Source: Novosphingobium sp. BW1 (GTDB taxonomy: Bacteria > Pseudomonadota > Alphaproteobacteria > Sphingomonadales > Sphingomonadaceae). Taken from it: DNA of 61,802 nucleotides. The DNA lies in the NCBI RefSeq assembly GCF_008107685.1, contig NZ_VIRF01000102.1, positions 1 to 61,802 on the forward strand. Reading direction: 5' to 3'. Shown here piece after piece: positions 43,996 through 52,121 of the stretch (positions are counted from its first letter, which is position 1; each line of letters starts with the position of its first letter). The position numbers and the translations under genes were made by a program. The notes beneath the pieces were generated by a model. The model was not told the origin of the DNA, searched no databases, and saw only the letters and a list, made by a program, of their open reading frames with translations.

Positions 43996-44980
43996 TGCGC
44001 GTGGTGGAATAGAGCGAGCCAAGGCGGCCCGCCGCCTCGGCCGCGTAGGTCTCGCTGAATTCGGCCAGCGCGATGCAGGCGCGCTTGGTATCCTTCAGTT
44101 CCTTCATCGAAATGCCCAGGTACAGCAGGCTGTCGGCTGCACGTGCCCCCTGCTTGTCGGCCTGGTAGTTCTGGAGGAACCACTTGGCCGCTTCGGAGGG
44201 GTTCTTGTCGTCGAGCCAGGCGCGGCCCAGCAGGTTGCGACCGTAGCTGGCCATACGGTGATTGGGGTACTTCTCAAGGAAGATCTTGAGCTGCTGGCGC
44301 GCCTCGGGAAAGTAGCCTGCGTCCCACAGGCGGAAGCCGTAGGTATACTCATCCTCGCCCGCATCGCCGGTCTGCGGCTTGACGATGGCCTGCACGCCCT
44401 GTGCGCGGGCGCTGGTGGCAGGCGCGGGCTGGGCCGGAGCAGGCTGGGCGGGTGCGGGCTTTTCCGCCGCCGGGGGCGTCTTGATGACCCCACCGCTCAT
44501 CGCCGACAGGTTGTTCTGCGAGGCGCTGACCGGCTCGGCCTGCGGGGCGCTCTGGGCCACAGGTGCGGCTAAAACCGCGGCCGTGGCCGCATCGCTGGCA
44601 GCGACCTTTTCCTCGAGAAGGACCAGGCGATTGCTGTTCTGCTCAACCTGCGAGGTCAGGCGCGCCATCTGCGATTCGACCGCTTCCATGCGGTTCAGGA
44701 GATCGCTGACCGGCGTGCTGGTGGCCGTCTGCGGTGCCGGTGAGCCTGCCGCAGGTGCGGTGATCTGGGGCTCGAAGAATGTTCCGCTGCCACCGGGAAA
44801 GACCTTGCGCTGGAGCGCGCTCACTTCCTTCTCAATCTTGCGCAGGCGCGCATCGGTGTTGTCCTGCGCGGCCACCGAAACCGGGCTCACGCTCGCCACA
44901 AGCGCGATGGCCAGTGCCGCCAGGGCCGAGGTTCGCGGCAGGCGGCGGAGCACCTGTGTCTGGGTGGAATACGCAATCAT
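43976..44980 (-). CDS. cpoB: Tol-Pal-associated periplasmic TPR protein CpoB (YbgF)
   Basis: A 334-residue secreted protein: Sec signal ending VSVAAQ, a trimerising coiled coil (DARLRKIEKEVSALQRKV and NRMEAVESQMARLTSQVEQNSN), an Ala/Pro/Gln linker with repeated PAPAQ units, and a C-terminal TPR region starting DEYTYGFRLWDAGYFPEARQQLKIFLEKYP. In E. coli the family coordinates outer membrane constriction with peptidoglycan synthesis at division. The other Tol-Pal genes are not in the window. It is followed directly by tilS. Confidence 0.88.
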   Translation of the reverse strand: MIAYSTQTQVLRRLPRTSALAALAIALVASVSPVSVAAQDNTDARLRKIEKEVSALQRKVFPGGSGTFFEPQITAPAAGSPAPQTATSTPVSDLLNRMEAVESQMARLTSQVEQNSNRLVLLEEKVAASDAATAAVLAAPVAQSAPQAEPVSASQNNLSAMSGGVIKTPPAAEKPAPAQPAPAQPAPATSARAQGVQAIVKPQTGDAGEDEYTYGFRLWDAGYFPEARQQLKIFLEKYPNHRMASYGRNLLGRAWLDDKNPSEAAKWFLQNYQADKQGARAADSLLYLGISMKELKDTKRACIALAEFSETYAAEAAGRLGSLYSTTRNGLDCN

Positions 44981-45116
44981 CGCCTAAATCTTCTCCGTCT
45001 CTGGGCCCCTGAGGCCCGGCGGCTGCAAACATGGGCGCCCGGCATCGAACAGGGGATGAACCACGGGCGACAGGCCCCCTGCTTGCCGCAAGGCACCTGC
45101 ACCTGTCGAGGCTGAC

Positions 45117-46229
45117 TTATTCGGAAGTCGTGGATACCGCAGTCGCCCCCGCGGCCGAACTGGGGCTCGCGTTGCCGGTCGGAAGGATCGAGACCGGGCC
45201 GCCGCTCTCCTGCGTGGCCGGTGCGCTCGGCGTCGGGCTGGCCGTTGCCGAACGCGCGGTCGCGGTGCGGCTGGGCACCGGGCTCGGGCGCGCCGTGGCC
45301 GTGCGGCTCGGCGTCGGGCGCGGACTGGCGGCCGGGCTGGTGCGGACGGTCGGCGTCGACATCGCGCGGGGCGACCGTGCACTCGCGGCCGTGGGTGCGG
45401 ACGTTGGGGCAGGTGTGACGGCGGGATTCGAGGCTGGCGCGGGCGCGGAGCTTCCGAGCAGATCACGCGGCGCGAGCGAAACTCCCGAGACGGTCTCGGG
45501 CTTGTCCGAAAGCACGGGCACGGCGGTGCCGCCCACGGTGATAGCCAGGGCGTCGGGACGCGCGGTGCGCAGCTTGGGTGCCTTGGTATCGGCGGGCACG
45601 GTCCAGCTCTCGCCGCGCGCCAGCACCGTTTCCACCAGAGTGGCGCCGCTGCCATCCGAGACGCGCAGCCAGACCTGGTCCGCCTTGGCCGTCAGCACGA
45701 CCGGGCCGGACGGGACCGTAGCCGAAGGGGACGCCGCCGCGATAGCCTGCGCCGGAGCGGGTGCCGCGCTCGGCTCATCGTCGGGCATAAGCGAGGGCAG
45801 TTCGCCTTCAGGCGAGAACACGCTGCTCCAGAAATAAAAGACGAGGCCGATCACCAGGACGACCGCGCCGCCCGCCAGCCAGGCCAGGCCGCTGGAGGGA
45901 ACGCGGGCGGGATCGCCCGGCTCGAAACTGGGCTGGGAAACCGGCGCATAGGGCTCGTGCGCGTCAAGCTGGGCGCGTACTTTCTCGGCGATCACCTTCT
46001 CGTCGAGACCCAATGCACGCGCATAGGCGCGCGAAAAACCGACCGCGTAGGTGCGCGCAGCGAGGTCCTCGAAACGGTCTTCCTCGATCGAGAGGATATG
46101 GCGCTCGGCAACCTTCGTGCGCGAGGCGATGTCGGCGCGACTGAGACCGGCCTCTTCACGGGCCTTGAGCAGGGTCTGGCCCGCAGTGAGGGTCTGCGAG
46201 GTCGGTTCGGGTGTTTCCACGTTTTCCAT
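45117..46229 (-). CDS. rodZ: RodZ-like helix-turn-helix membrane protein
   Basis: A 370-residue protein with an N-terminal HTH_25 domain (LLKAREEAGLSRADIASRTKVAERHILSIEEDRFEDL and AARTYAVGFSRAYARALGL), one membrane helix near residues 114-134 (LAGGAVVLVIGLVFYFW), and a periplasmic DUF4115 domain (VVLTAKADQVWLRVSDGSGATLVETVLARGESW). RodZ links MreB to the wall-synthesis machinery and sets cell shape. The last 110 residues are a Pro/Ala/Ser/Thr/Arg-rich low-complexity tail with repeated TATA-type units, longer than usual. It precedes cpoB and tilS on the same strand. Confidence 0.87.
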   Translation of the reverse strand: MENVETPEPTSQTLTAGQTLLKAREEAGLSRADIASRTKVAERHILSIEEDRFEDLAARTYAVGFSRAYARALGLDEKVIAEKVRAQLDAHEPYAPVSQPSFEPGDPARVPSSGLAWLAGGAVVLVIGLVFYFWSSVFSPEGELPSLMPDDEPSAAPAPAQAIAAASPSATVPSGPVVLTAKADQVWLRVSDGSGATLVETVLARGESWTVPADTKAPKLRTARPDALAITVGGTAVPVLSDKPETVSGVSLAPRDLLGSSAPAPASNPAVTPAPTSAPTAASARSPRAMSTPTVRTSPAASPRPTPSRTATARPSPVPSRTATARSATASPTPSAPATQESGGPVSILPTGNASPSSAAGATAVSTTSE

Positions 46230-46368
46230 TAGGCTCCGAGGGGCACGAGCGGCGATCAGAACACGGTCTGTTTGCGCGCGCTAACCAACCTTTACGACAC
46301 GACAAAGTCAATCGAAGAGGGCCTTGGGGAGAAAAAACTTTTGCCTCCTTCCCACCGCCGCGCGCCAG

Positions 46369-46387
46369 GACGTGCAATTTGCACGTC
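46369..46387. promoter_or_regulatory. Perfect 19-bp palindrome between ptsP and rodZ
   Basis: GACGTGCAATTTGCACGTC has 9-bp arms around a single central base. It lies 140 bp upstream of the rodZ start and 72 bp beyond the ptsP stop. No T run follows on either strand, so an operator for a dimeric regulator is more likely than a terminator. Confidence 0.55.
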
Positions 46388-46458
46388 TGTCTTCAGCATC
46401 TCCCCCCTTTTTCTGCCCCGCGTGCAAGCCATTACGGCGCACAAACCGCGTGCGGGGA

Positions 46459-48735
46459 TCAGTCGGTGAGAAGCCCGCGCGCCGAGGCCCAGGCGTGCAT
46501 CGTCTCACGAAGGTTGGCGGGTGGCTCGACCAGCCAGCCGCGCATCGCGGTCTCTATCTCGCCAAGATCGGTCTTGCCGACAAGGTCCTTGATGCGTCCG
46601 ACCGCGGCCGGGGTGATCGAAAGGCGATGGATGCCCAGCCCCAGCAGCGCCAGCGCCTCCAGGCGGCGCCCGCCCATCTCGCCGCACACGCCGATATCGA
46701 CGTTGCTGCCCTCGAGCGAGGTCACCACGCGGCGTAGGAAGCGCAGGATCGCGGGGCTCAGCCAATCATAACGCTCGGCCAACTTGGGGTTGGAGCGGTC
46801 CGCGGCAAAGAGGAACTGGGTCAGATCGTTGGTGCCGATGGAGAGGAACGAGATCTTGGGGGCCAGAATGTCGAGCTGCTCGGCCAGCGCGGGCACTTCA
46901 AGCATGACCCCGTAGCGGATCGCCTCGGGAAGCATGCGCTTGGTCTTGCGCAGGTACGCCAGCTGGCCCTCGAACACGGCCTTCGCCTCGTCGAACTCCC
47001 AAGGCTCGGCCACGAGCGGGAACATCACGTTGAGCTCGCGCCCTCCGGCCGCTTCGAGCAGCGCGCGCGCCTGCACCTTGAGGAGGCCCTCGCGCTCGAG
47101 CGCAACGCGCAGCGCGCGCCAGCCCATCGCCGGGTTCTCCTCGCCCTCGCCGTCGTCATGGCGCAGGTAGGGCAGCGTCTTGTCGCCGCCGATGTCGACG
47201 GTGCGGAAGACCACCGGCTTAGAGCCCGCTGCATCGAGGACGTCGCGGTAGAGCCGCGTCTGGCGCTCGCGCGCTGGCAGCGTAGCCGAAACAAGGAACT
47301 GAAACTCGGTGCGAAAGAGGCCAATGCCGTCCGCGCCGGTCAGGCTGAGATTGGCGATATCGTCGCGCAGGCCTGCGTTGATGCGCACCTGGATGCGCGT
47401 GCCATCGCGCGTGACCGGCTCGACATCGCGCATCGAGGCGTAGACCGCCTGCTTTTCCCGGTTCTTCGCAAAGCGCGCCTCGAAAGCCTCGATCGCGCCC
47501 GGCGAGGGGCGGACCGTGGCCATACCCTGCTCAGCGTCGAGCAGCAGCATGTCGCCCTCGCGGACGTAGCCGCGCAGCCCCCGCACGCGGCCCAGCACCG
47601 GAATACCCATCGCGCGCGCGACGATCACCACGTGGCTGGTGAGCGAGCCTTCTTCCAGGACCACGCCCTTCAAACGCCGCTTGTCGTATTCGAGAAGTTC
47701 GGCCGGACCGAGGTTGCGCGCGATCAGGATCGCATCGTTGCGCAGGCCCAGCGAGGCCGCCGTGCCGATCTGGCCCGAGACGATGCGCAGCAAGCGGTTC
47801 GCCAGGTCCTCCAGGTCGTGCATGCGGTCGGCCAGAAGCGCGTCGTCGATCTGGCGCATGCGCATACGGGTGCGCTGCTGCACGCGCTCGATCGCAGCTT
47901 CGGCGGTGAGCCCGGAATCGATCGCCTCGTTGATGCGGCGCGTCCAACCCTCGTCGTAAGCGAACATGCGGTAGGTCTCGAGCACTTCTTCGTGTTCGCC
48001 GCCCACGCCGAATTCAGCCTGCCCGGCCATGCGGTCGATCTGCTCACGCATCTTGTCAAAGGCGAGGATCACGCGCTGGCGCTCTGCCTCGGTGTCCTGG
48101 GCGACGATGTGCTCGATGGTGACGCGCGGTTGGTGGTAGACCGCCGTGCCCTGTGCCAGTCCCTTGACCAGCGACAGACCGCGCAGCTGCTCGGGCGCGT
48201 TGTGCGCCGGATCCAGCGATGCGGCGTCCTCGTCGTCGATGAGCCCGGCGTTGGTAATGAGCTCGGAGAGCACCATCGCCACGGTCTGCAGCGCCTCGAT
48301 CTCCACTTCCTCGTAGCGCCGCCGCTCGACATGCTGGACGCCCAAAACGCCCACGGCCCGCTCACGCCGAACGATGGGTACGCCCGCGAAGGAATGGAAT
48401 TTTTCCTCGCCCGTTTCCGGACGATAGGAGAAGTCGGGGTGGGCCGCAGCCTCGGCCAGGTTGAGGGTCTCGATCTTCTCGGCAATCGTGCCGACGAGAC
48501 CCTCGCCAATGGCCAGGCGCGTCACGTGGACGGCCTCCTGGGCCAGGCCGCGCGTGGCGAAGAGTTCCAGCATTCCCTCACGCAGGAGGTAGATCGAGCA
48601 GACCTCCGAATGGAGGCTCTCCCCGATCACTTCCACGACCGTATTGAGCTTGGCCTGCGCGTGTTGGCGCGAGGCCATCACCTCGTGAAGGCCGGTGAGG
48701 ATGTTTCGTGCTGCGTCGACGGCTCCGCTGGTCAT
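46459..48735 (-). CDS. ptsP: PTS-Ntr phosphoenolpyruvate-protein phosphotransferase (EI-Ntr)
   Basis: A 758-residue enzyme: an N-terminal GAF domain (about 20-165; SEVCSIYLLREGMLELFATRGL, IGEGLVGTIAEKIETLNLAEAAAHPDF) followed by enzyme I with the phospho-His segment LTSHVVIVARAMGIPVLGR, the GIGLFRTEFQFL and FRTVDIGGDK motifs, and the PEP-site Cys in GSNVDIGVCGEMGG. It passes phosphate from PEP to NPr and EIIA-Ntr, a regulatory chain tied to nitrogen and potassium state rather than sugar uptake. ATG 48735 gives the usual length; the longer frame has no ribosome site. HPr and EIIA partners are not in the window. Confidence 0.92.
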   Translation of the reverse strand: MTSGAVDAARNILTGLHEVMASRQHAQAKLNTVVEVIGESLHSEVCSIYLLREGMLELFATRGLAQEAVHVTRLAIGEGLVGTIAEKIETLNLAEAAAHPDFSYRPETGEEKFHSFAGVPIVRRERAVGVLGVQHVERRRYEEVEIEALQTVAMVLSELITNAGLIDDEDAASLDPAHNAPEQLRGLSLVKGLAQGTAVYHQPRVTIEHIVAQDTEAERQRVILAFDKMREQIDRMAGQAEFGVGGEHEEVLETYRMFAYDEGWTRRINEAIDSGLTAEAAIERVQQRTRMRMRQIDDALLADRMHDLEDLANRLLRIVSGQIGTAASLGLRNDAILIARNLGPAELLEYDKRRLKGVVLEEGSLTSHVVIVARAMGIPVLGRVRGLRGYVREGDMLLLDAEQGMATVRPSPGAIEAFEARFAKNREKQAVYASMRDVEPVTRDGTRIQVRINAGLRDDIANLSLTGADGIGLFRTEFQFLVSATLPARERQTRLYRDVLDAAGSKPVVFRTVDIGGDKTLPYLRHDDGEGEENPAMGWRALRVALEREGLLKVQARALLEAAGGRELNVMFPLVAEPWEFDEAKAVFEGQLAYLRKTKRMLPEAIRYGVMLEVPALAEQLDILAPKISFLSIGTNDLTQFLFAADRSNPKLAERYDWLSPAILRFLRRVVTSLEGSNVDIGVCGEMGGRRLEALALLGLGIHRLSITPAAVGRIKDLVGKTDLGEIETAMRGWLVEPPANLRETMHAWASARGLLTD

Positions 48736-48893
48736 GCCTTGGGGATTACCCCAAACGCGGGCGTTTGGAAACGCGGTTGGAGCACGCAAATCGACCCAGC
48801 TATGGATAAGGCCTCCATTGCCGGAGGAGCTTGCCACAAAACAGGGCTGGAAGAGGCTGCGTCACGCGCGGCGCGAGGCCCAGCGCGAAGCGT

Positions 48894-49049
48894 TCAGCCT
48901 CGGCCGATCTCCTCCTTGATCATCAGCTTTCGCTTCTTGAGGGCCTGTATCACCACGGCATCAGGCATCGGGCGGCTCAATTCATCGTGAAGCCGGCGAT
49001 CGATACCGGCGTGCTTGAGCTGCAGGGCGCTGACGTGAGAACTTTCCAT
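48894..49049 (-). CDS. DUF465 (YdcH-like) small protein
   Basis: A 51-residue helical protein ending VIQALKKRKLMIKEEI, the charged motif that defines DUF465, preceded by HAGIDRRLHDELSRPMPD. The family forms a short two-helix hairpin of unknown function. The ATG at 49049 is chosen because the upstream part of the open frame has no family character. It is divergent from a second DUF465 gene at 49271. Confidence 0.78.
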   Translation of the reverse strand: MESSHVSALQLKHAGIDRRLHDELSRPMPDAVVIQALKKRKLMIKEEIGRG

Positions 49050-49270
49050 GAATGGTGTCTCCTCTTTCGTGGATACGCGATCCCACTTCCGGTGGCCCGG
49101 ATTGGCGACTCGGTTCTCAGGGACCGGCGCAACTGAAGGGAACCACATTCACAGCATCTTGCGAAGTCCGGGATTGCTACATATCGGTGAGTTGCGTGAA
49201 ACCTGCGTCAGGCCGGATTCACCAATTGCACTGCACAAACGGGTCCATTCTAGCGTTCGAGGAATCCGCC

Positions 49271-49468
49271 GTGACCGAAGAGGAAATGCGTAAACGGCTG
49301 GAAATCCTGCGGATCGAGCACCGCGATCTCGATGCCGCGATCGATGCCTTGCGCGCGGCGGGCGGCACCGACCAGATGCAGATCGCGCGCCTGAAGAAGC
49401 GCAAGCTGGGACTAAAGGACCAGATCACCCACATCGAGGACTACCTGATTCCCGACATCATCGCCTGA
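49271..49468 (+). CDS. DUF465 (YdcH-like) small protein
   Basis: A 65-residue helical protein with HRDLDAAIDALRAAGGTDQMQIARLKKRKLGLKDQITHIED, a full DUF465 domain. GTG 49271 follows a GAGGA ribosome site; the open frame runs further upstream but has no further homology. It forms a divergent pair with the 51-residue paralogue at 48894, about 220 bp away, so the two share a promoter region. Confidence 0.8.
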   Translation: MTEEEMRKRLEILRIEHRDLDAAIDALRAAGGTDQMQIARLKKRKLGLKDQITHIEDYLIPDIIA

Positions 49469-49532
49469 AACACACAGCGATAAGCCACGCGGCTCTCGGG
49501 CTCGTGCGAAAAATCAGGGCAAATCCACGATA

Positions 49533-49554
49533 AAGGTTAAAGGAGATTAACCTT
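49533..49554. promoter_or_regulatory. Inverted repeat AAGGTTAA-N6-TTAACCTT
   Basis: A perfect 8-bp inverted repeat about 96 bp upstream of the DUF1465 gene. The TTAA-N6-TTAACC layout recalls a CtrA box, but that consensus has 7 bp between half-sites, so it may belong to another regulator. Confidence 0.5.
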
Positions 49555-49649
49555 AAAGCGTACCAGTCAGGGACACATACCTTCTCCAGCAAGAGTTTGG
49601 GTACCTTCCCCATTGCCCCTGATTCGCGCATGCGAAATAGCTGTTGGCC

Positions 49650-50171
49650 ATGACCCACACGCTGGCCATCTGCCCCCGCATCGTGGAGGGCCTCTACCGC
49701 GAGGCGCTCGCGCTGTCGGAGGACGTGCGCGGGACTTTCTCTACGCCGGGCCAGATGTCCGACCAGCTTGCGCCCGCGTCCCGTCCTGTGTCCGGCGCGA
49801 GGAAACCCACCACCGACGAGGACCTCATCCGCATCGCCTATTCGCGCGTCGGCCTCGCCACGACCACCCGCATGATGCACGCGATTGCCTGGCTGTTGCA
49901 GCACCGCGCCTACTTCATGGGCGAGATCGGGGAAGAGCAGTTGCGCCGCCACGGACGGCTCGCCCAGGATCTGCGCCATGCCCGCGAGGGACGCGAATGC
50001 GACGAGGCCCTGCTCGATGCCCGGATCACCCGGCTCGTCGCGCGCACCCGCACCTTCTACGCGCGCCTGGAGCGCCTCGACGAGACCTGGAGCCTGTCGC
50101 GCGAGGAGGCCGCGGCGGCCAGCGCCATCGAGCGGCTGCGCCAGCGCATCGAGGGCCGCCTCGCCAGCTGA
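49650..50171 (+). CDS. DUF1465 family protein
   Basis: A 173-residue, mostly helical protein. RIVEGLYREALALSEDVRGTF at the N-terminus, then IAYSRVGLATTTRMMHAIAWLLQHRAYFMGEIGEEQLRRHG, are the DUF1465 signature found through alphaproteobacteria. The function is unknown. ATG 49650 lacks a strong ribosome site; TTG 49644 is possible. The inverted repeat upstream suggests regulated expression. The MBL-fold gene follows after 39 bp and may be co-transcribed. Confidence 0.82.
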   Translation: MTHTLAICPRIVEGLYREALALSEDVRGTFSTPGQMSDQLAPASRPVSGARKPTTDEDLIRIAYSRVGLATTTRMMHAIAWLLQHRAYFMGEIGEEQLRRHGRLAQDLRHAREGRECDEALLDARITRLVARTRTFYARLERLDETWSLSREEAAAASAIERLRQRIEGRLAS

Positions 50172-50210
50172 TCACCCGGCGCGGCTCTTCGCAGGCCGAC
50201 ATGCCTCGAC

Positions 50211-51128
50211 ATGGGCGCCCCAAGCCCCCATAGCGCTCCCATGCAGAGCGACGCGGAACCCGAGCGGCCTTATGCCCTGGCCGAGACGATTACCCCCAAG
50301 GTACGACGCGTGCTCGCGCGCAATCCCTCGCCCTTCACCTACACCGGCACGCAGACCTACCTCATAGGCGATGGCGCCGAGGTCGCGGTGATCGATCCCG
50401 GCCCGGCCGAGGAGGAGCACCTCGCCGCGATCCTCGACGCGCTGGGCGAGGCCCGCCTCGTCGCCATCGCGTGCACCCACACCCACCGCGACCACTCGCC
50501 CGCGGCCGCGCCACTGAGCGCGCGCACGGGAGCCCCCATCATCGGCTGCGCGCCGCTGACACTCGAGGACGATGGCCCGCGCGCCGATGCGGCCTTCGAC
50601 GCCGACTATCGCCCCTCCCGCGTGCTCGCCGACGGCGAGAGCATCTCGGGTGAAGGTTGGACGCTCACCGCCGTTGCGACGCCCGGCCACACCTCCAACC
50701 ACCTGTGCTTTGCGCTGGAGGAAACCGGCGCGCTGTTCTCCGGCGATCACGTCATGGGCTGGTCGACCAGCGTCGTCTCCCCGCCCGACGGCGACATGAG
50801 CGACTACCTCGCCAGTCTTGCCCGCCTCTACGAGCGCACGCAGGACACCATCTACTTTCCCGCGCATGGCCCCGCGATCACCAAGCCTCACCAGCTCGTG
50901 CGCGGGATGCTTGGCCACCGCCGCAGCCGCGAGCGCCAGATCCTGCGCCAGATCGAGGCGGGCAACACCACCATCACCGCCATGGTCCCTGTCATGTACA
51001 AGGGTGTCGACGAGCGTCTCTGGCCCGCCGCGGGCCGCTCGGTCCTCGCCCACCTCATCGACCTGGAGCGCCGCGAACTGGTCGTGCGCCGCGGGGATGC
51101 GTGGCATGTGTCCGAGGAAATCGCTTGA
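50211..51128 (+). CDS. MBL-fold hydrolase (LACTB2/glyoxalase II-like)
   Basis: A 305-residue metallo-beta-lactamase-fold protein. The metal site is complete: THTHRDHSPAA, His in ATPGHTSNHLCF, Asp in GDHVMGWSTS, and a late His in FPAHGPAITKP. A small winged-helix-like C-terminal domain (RSVLAHLIDLERRELVVRRGDAWHV) matches LACTB2-type members, some of which act on RNA or thioesters. The substrate cannot be assigned. ATG 50241 is an alternative start that removes ten residues of no clear homology. Confidence 0.83.
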   Translation: MGAPSPHSAPMQSDAEPERPYALAETITPKVRRVLARNPSPFTYTGTQTYLIGDGAEVAVIDPGPAEEEHLAAILDALGEARLVAIACTHTHRDHSPAAAPLSARTGAPIIGCAPLTLEDDGPRADAAFDADYRPSRVLADGESISGEGWTLTAVATPGHTSNHLCFALEETGALFSGDHVMGWSTSVVSPPDGDMSDYLASLARLYERTQDTIYFPAHGPAITKPHQLVRGMLGHRRSRERQILRQIEAGNTTITAMVPVMYKGVDERLWPAAGRSVLAHLIDLERRELVVRRGDAWHVSEEIA

Positions 51129-51197
51129 CAGCACCTCGGCGATAATTGCGAAAATGTAAAACAGGATTTCGCAAATCGCACGAGTTGTCGTACTCTA

Positions 51198-51224
51198 CCC
51201 CCAGAAAAACCGAAAAACTGGGGG
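51198..51224 (+). promoter_or_regulatory. 5'-UTR hairpin that buries the ribosome site
   Basis: CCCCCAG pairs with CTGGGGG across a 13-nt A-rich loop. The second arm is part of the ribosome site (CTGGGGGAAG) 7 bp before the ATG at 51232, so pairing would block translation. It could act as a switch or thermometer. Confidence 0.5.
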
Positions 51225-51231
51225 AAGACAT

Positions 51232-51948
51232 ATGGCAAGCCTGGCATCTGCCAAGACCAAGGCGCTGAGCTTCTGGCAAAAAGTCGCGCTGGGAATCGCG
51301 GCGTTCGATCTCTTCGCGTTCCTGCAATTTACCGCGCGCGGATTCGTCGATGTCGGCGGCGCGCCGCTGTGGATCCATCTTCACGCCGCCGGGATGCTGG
51401 CCTGGCTCGGCTTCTTCGTTCTCCAGCCCACGCTGATCGCACGCGGCGACGTCGCCCGCCATCGCCAGACCGGGGCCATCGCTCTCGTCCTCGCGCTGGG
51501 CGTCGTGGTGCTGGGTGCCTACTCCACCTACATGAGCGTGGCGTCGCGCCATGTGCCCGGCTTCTTTGCACCGTCCTACTTCCTGACGCTCAACACCATC
51601 AACATCGCAACCTTTGGGGCGCTGGTGCTGGCTGCGGTGGTCGCGCTCGGCCGTGACATCACGGCGCACCCGCGCCTGATCGTGGGCGCCAACGTGATGA
51701 TCCTGGAGCCTGCTCTGGGACGTCTCTTGCCCTTCCCGCTGATGCAGCCCTGGGGCGAATTTGCGGTGATGGTGCTGCAGCTGGGCGTCCTGGCGCTTGT
51801 CGCCCGCCACGATCTGGCGCAGCTGGGGCGGGTCCACCGCGCCACGCTCGCCTCGCTGGCCGCGGTCGCCTTCTCACACACCCTGGTCGAGATGATGGGC
51901 CGCCTCCCCGCCGTCCACGCGCTCGCCGAACGCATCGGGCAAGGGTAA
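51232..51948 (+). CDS. Polytopic membrane protein of unknown function
   Basis: A 238-residue hydrophobic protein with about six to seven predicted membrane helices. His residues lie near helix starts (WIHLHAAGMLAWLGFFV, DVARHRQTGAIAL, ASRHVPGFF), a layout seen in heme- or metal-binding membrane families such as DUF2306-like proteins, but I cannot assign a family with confidence. Its ribosome site lies in a hairpin. It has no obvious partner gene. Confidence 0.72.
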   Translation: MASLASAKTKALSFWQKVALGIAAFDLFAFLQFTARGFVDVGGAPLWIHLHAAGMLAWLGFFVLQPTLIARGDVARHRQTGAIALVLALGVVVLGAYSTYMSVASRHVPGFFAPSYFLTLNTINIATFGALVLAAVVALGRDITAHPRLIVGANVMILEPALGRLLPFPLMQPWGEFAVMVLQLGVLALVARHDLAQLGRVHRATLASLAAVAFSHTLVEMMGRLPAVHALAERIGQG

Positions 51949-52121
51949 GCCCTGTCAGGAGCGCGTCCATCTGGCGGACAGGCCGCCGCCAGCCGCGTAC
52001 GTGCGCATTTTTCCCTTGGGTCCTTGCACACCCGCCCTTAAGTAGGCCGCAAAAGGGTGCAGGAACCGCCGCGAACGGCGCGAACCGGGACGCCCGGACA
52101 AGGACCGAAGGGAAATCCGCC

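Noticed and set aside
47158..48990. Open frame of 610 codons opposite ptsP
   Set aside because: Antisense shadow of a confidently identified gene, with no ribosome site or recognisable domain.
51949..52121. NAD-related riboswitch before nadA
   Set aside because: There is a local GGCGG/CCGCC stem, but no conserved riboswitch core is visible.
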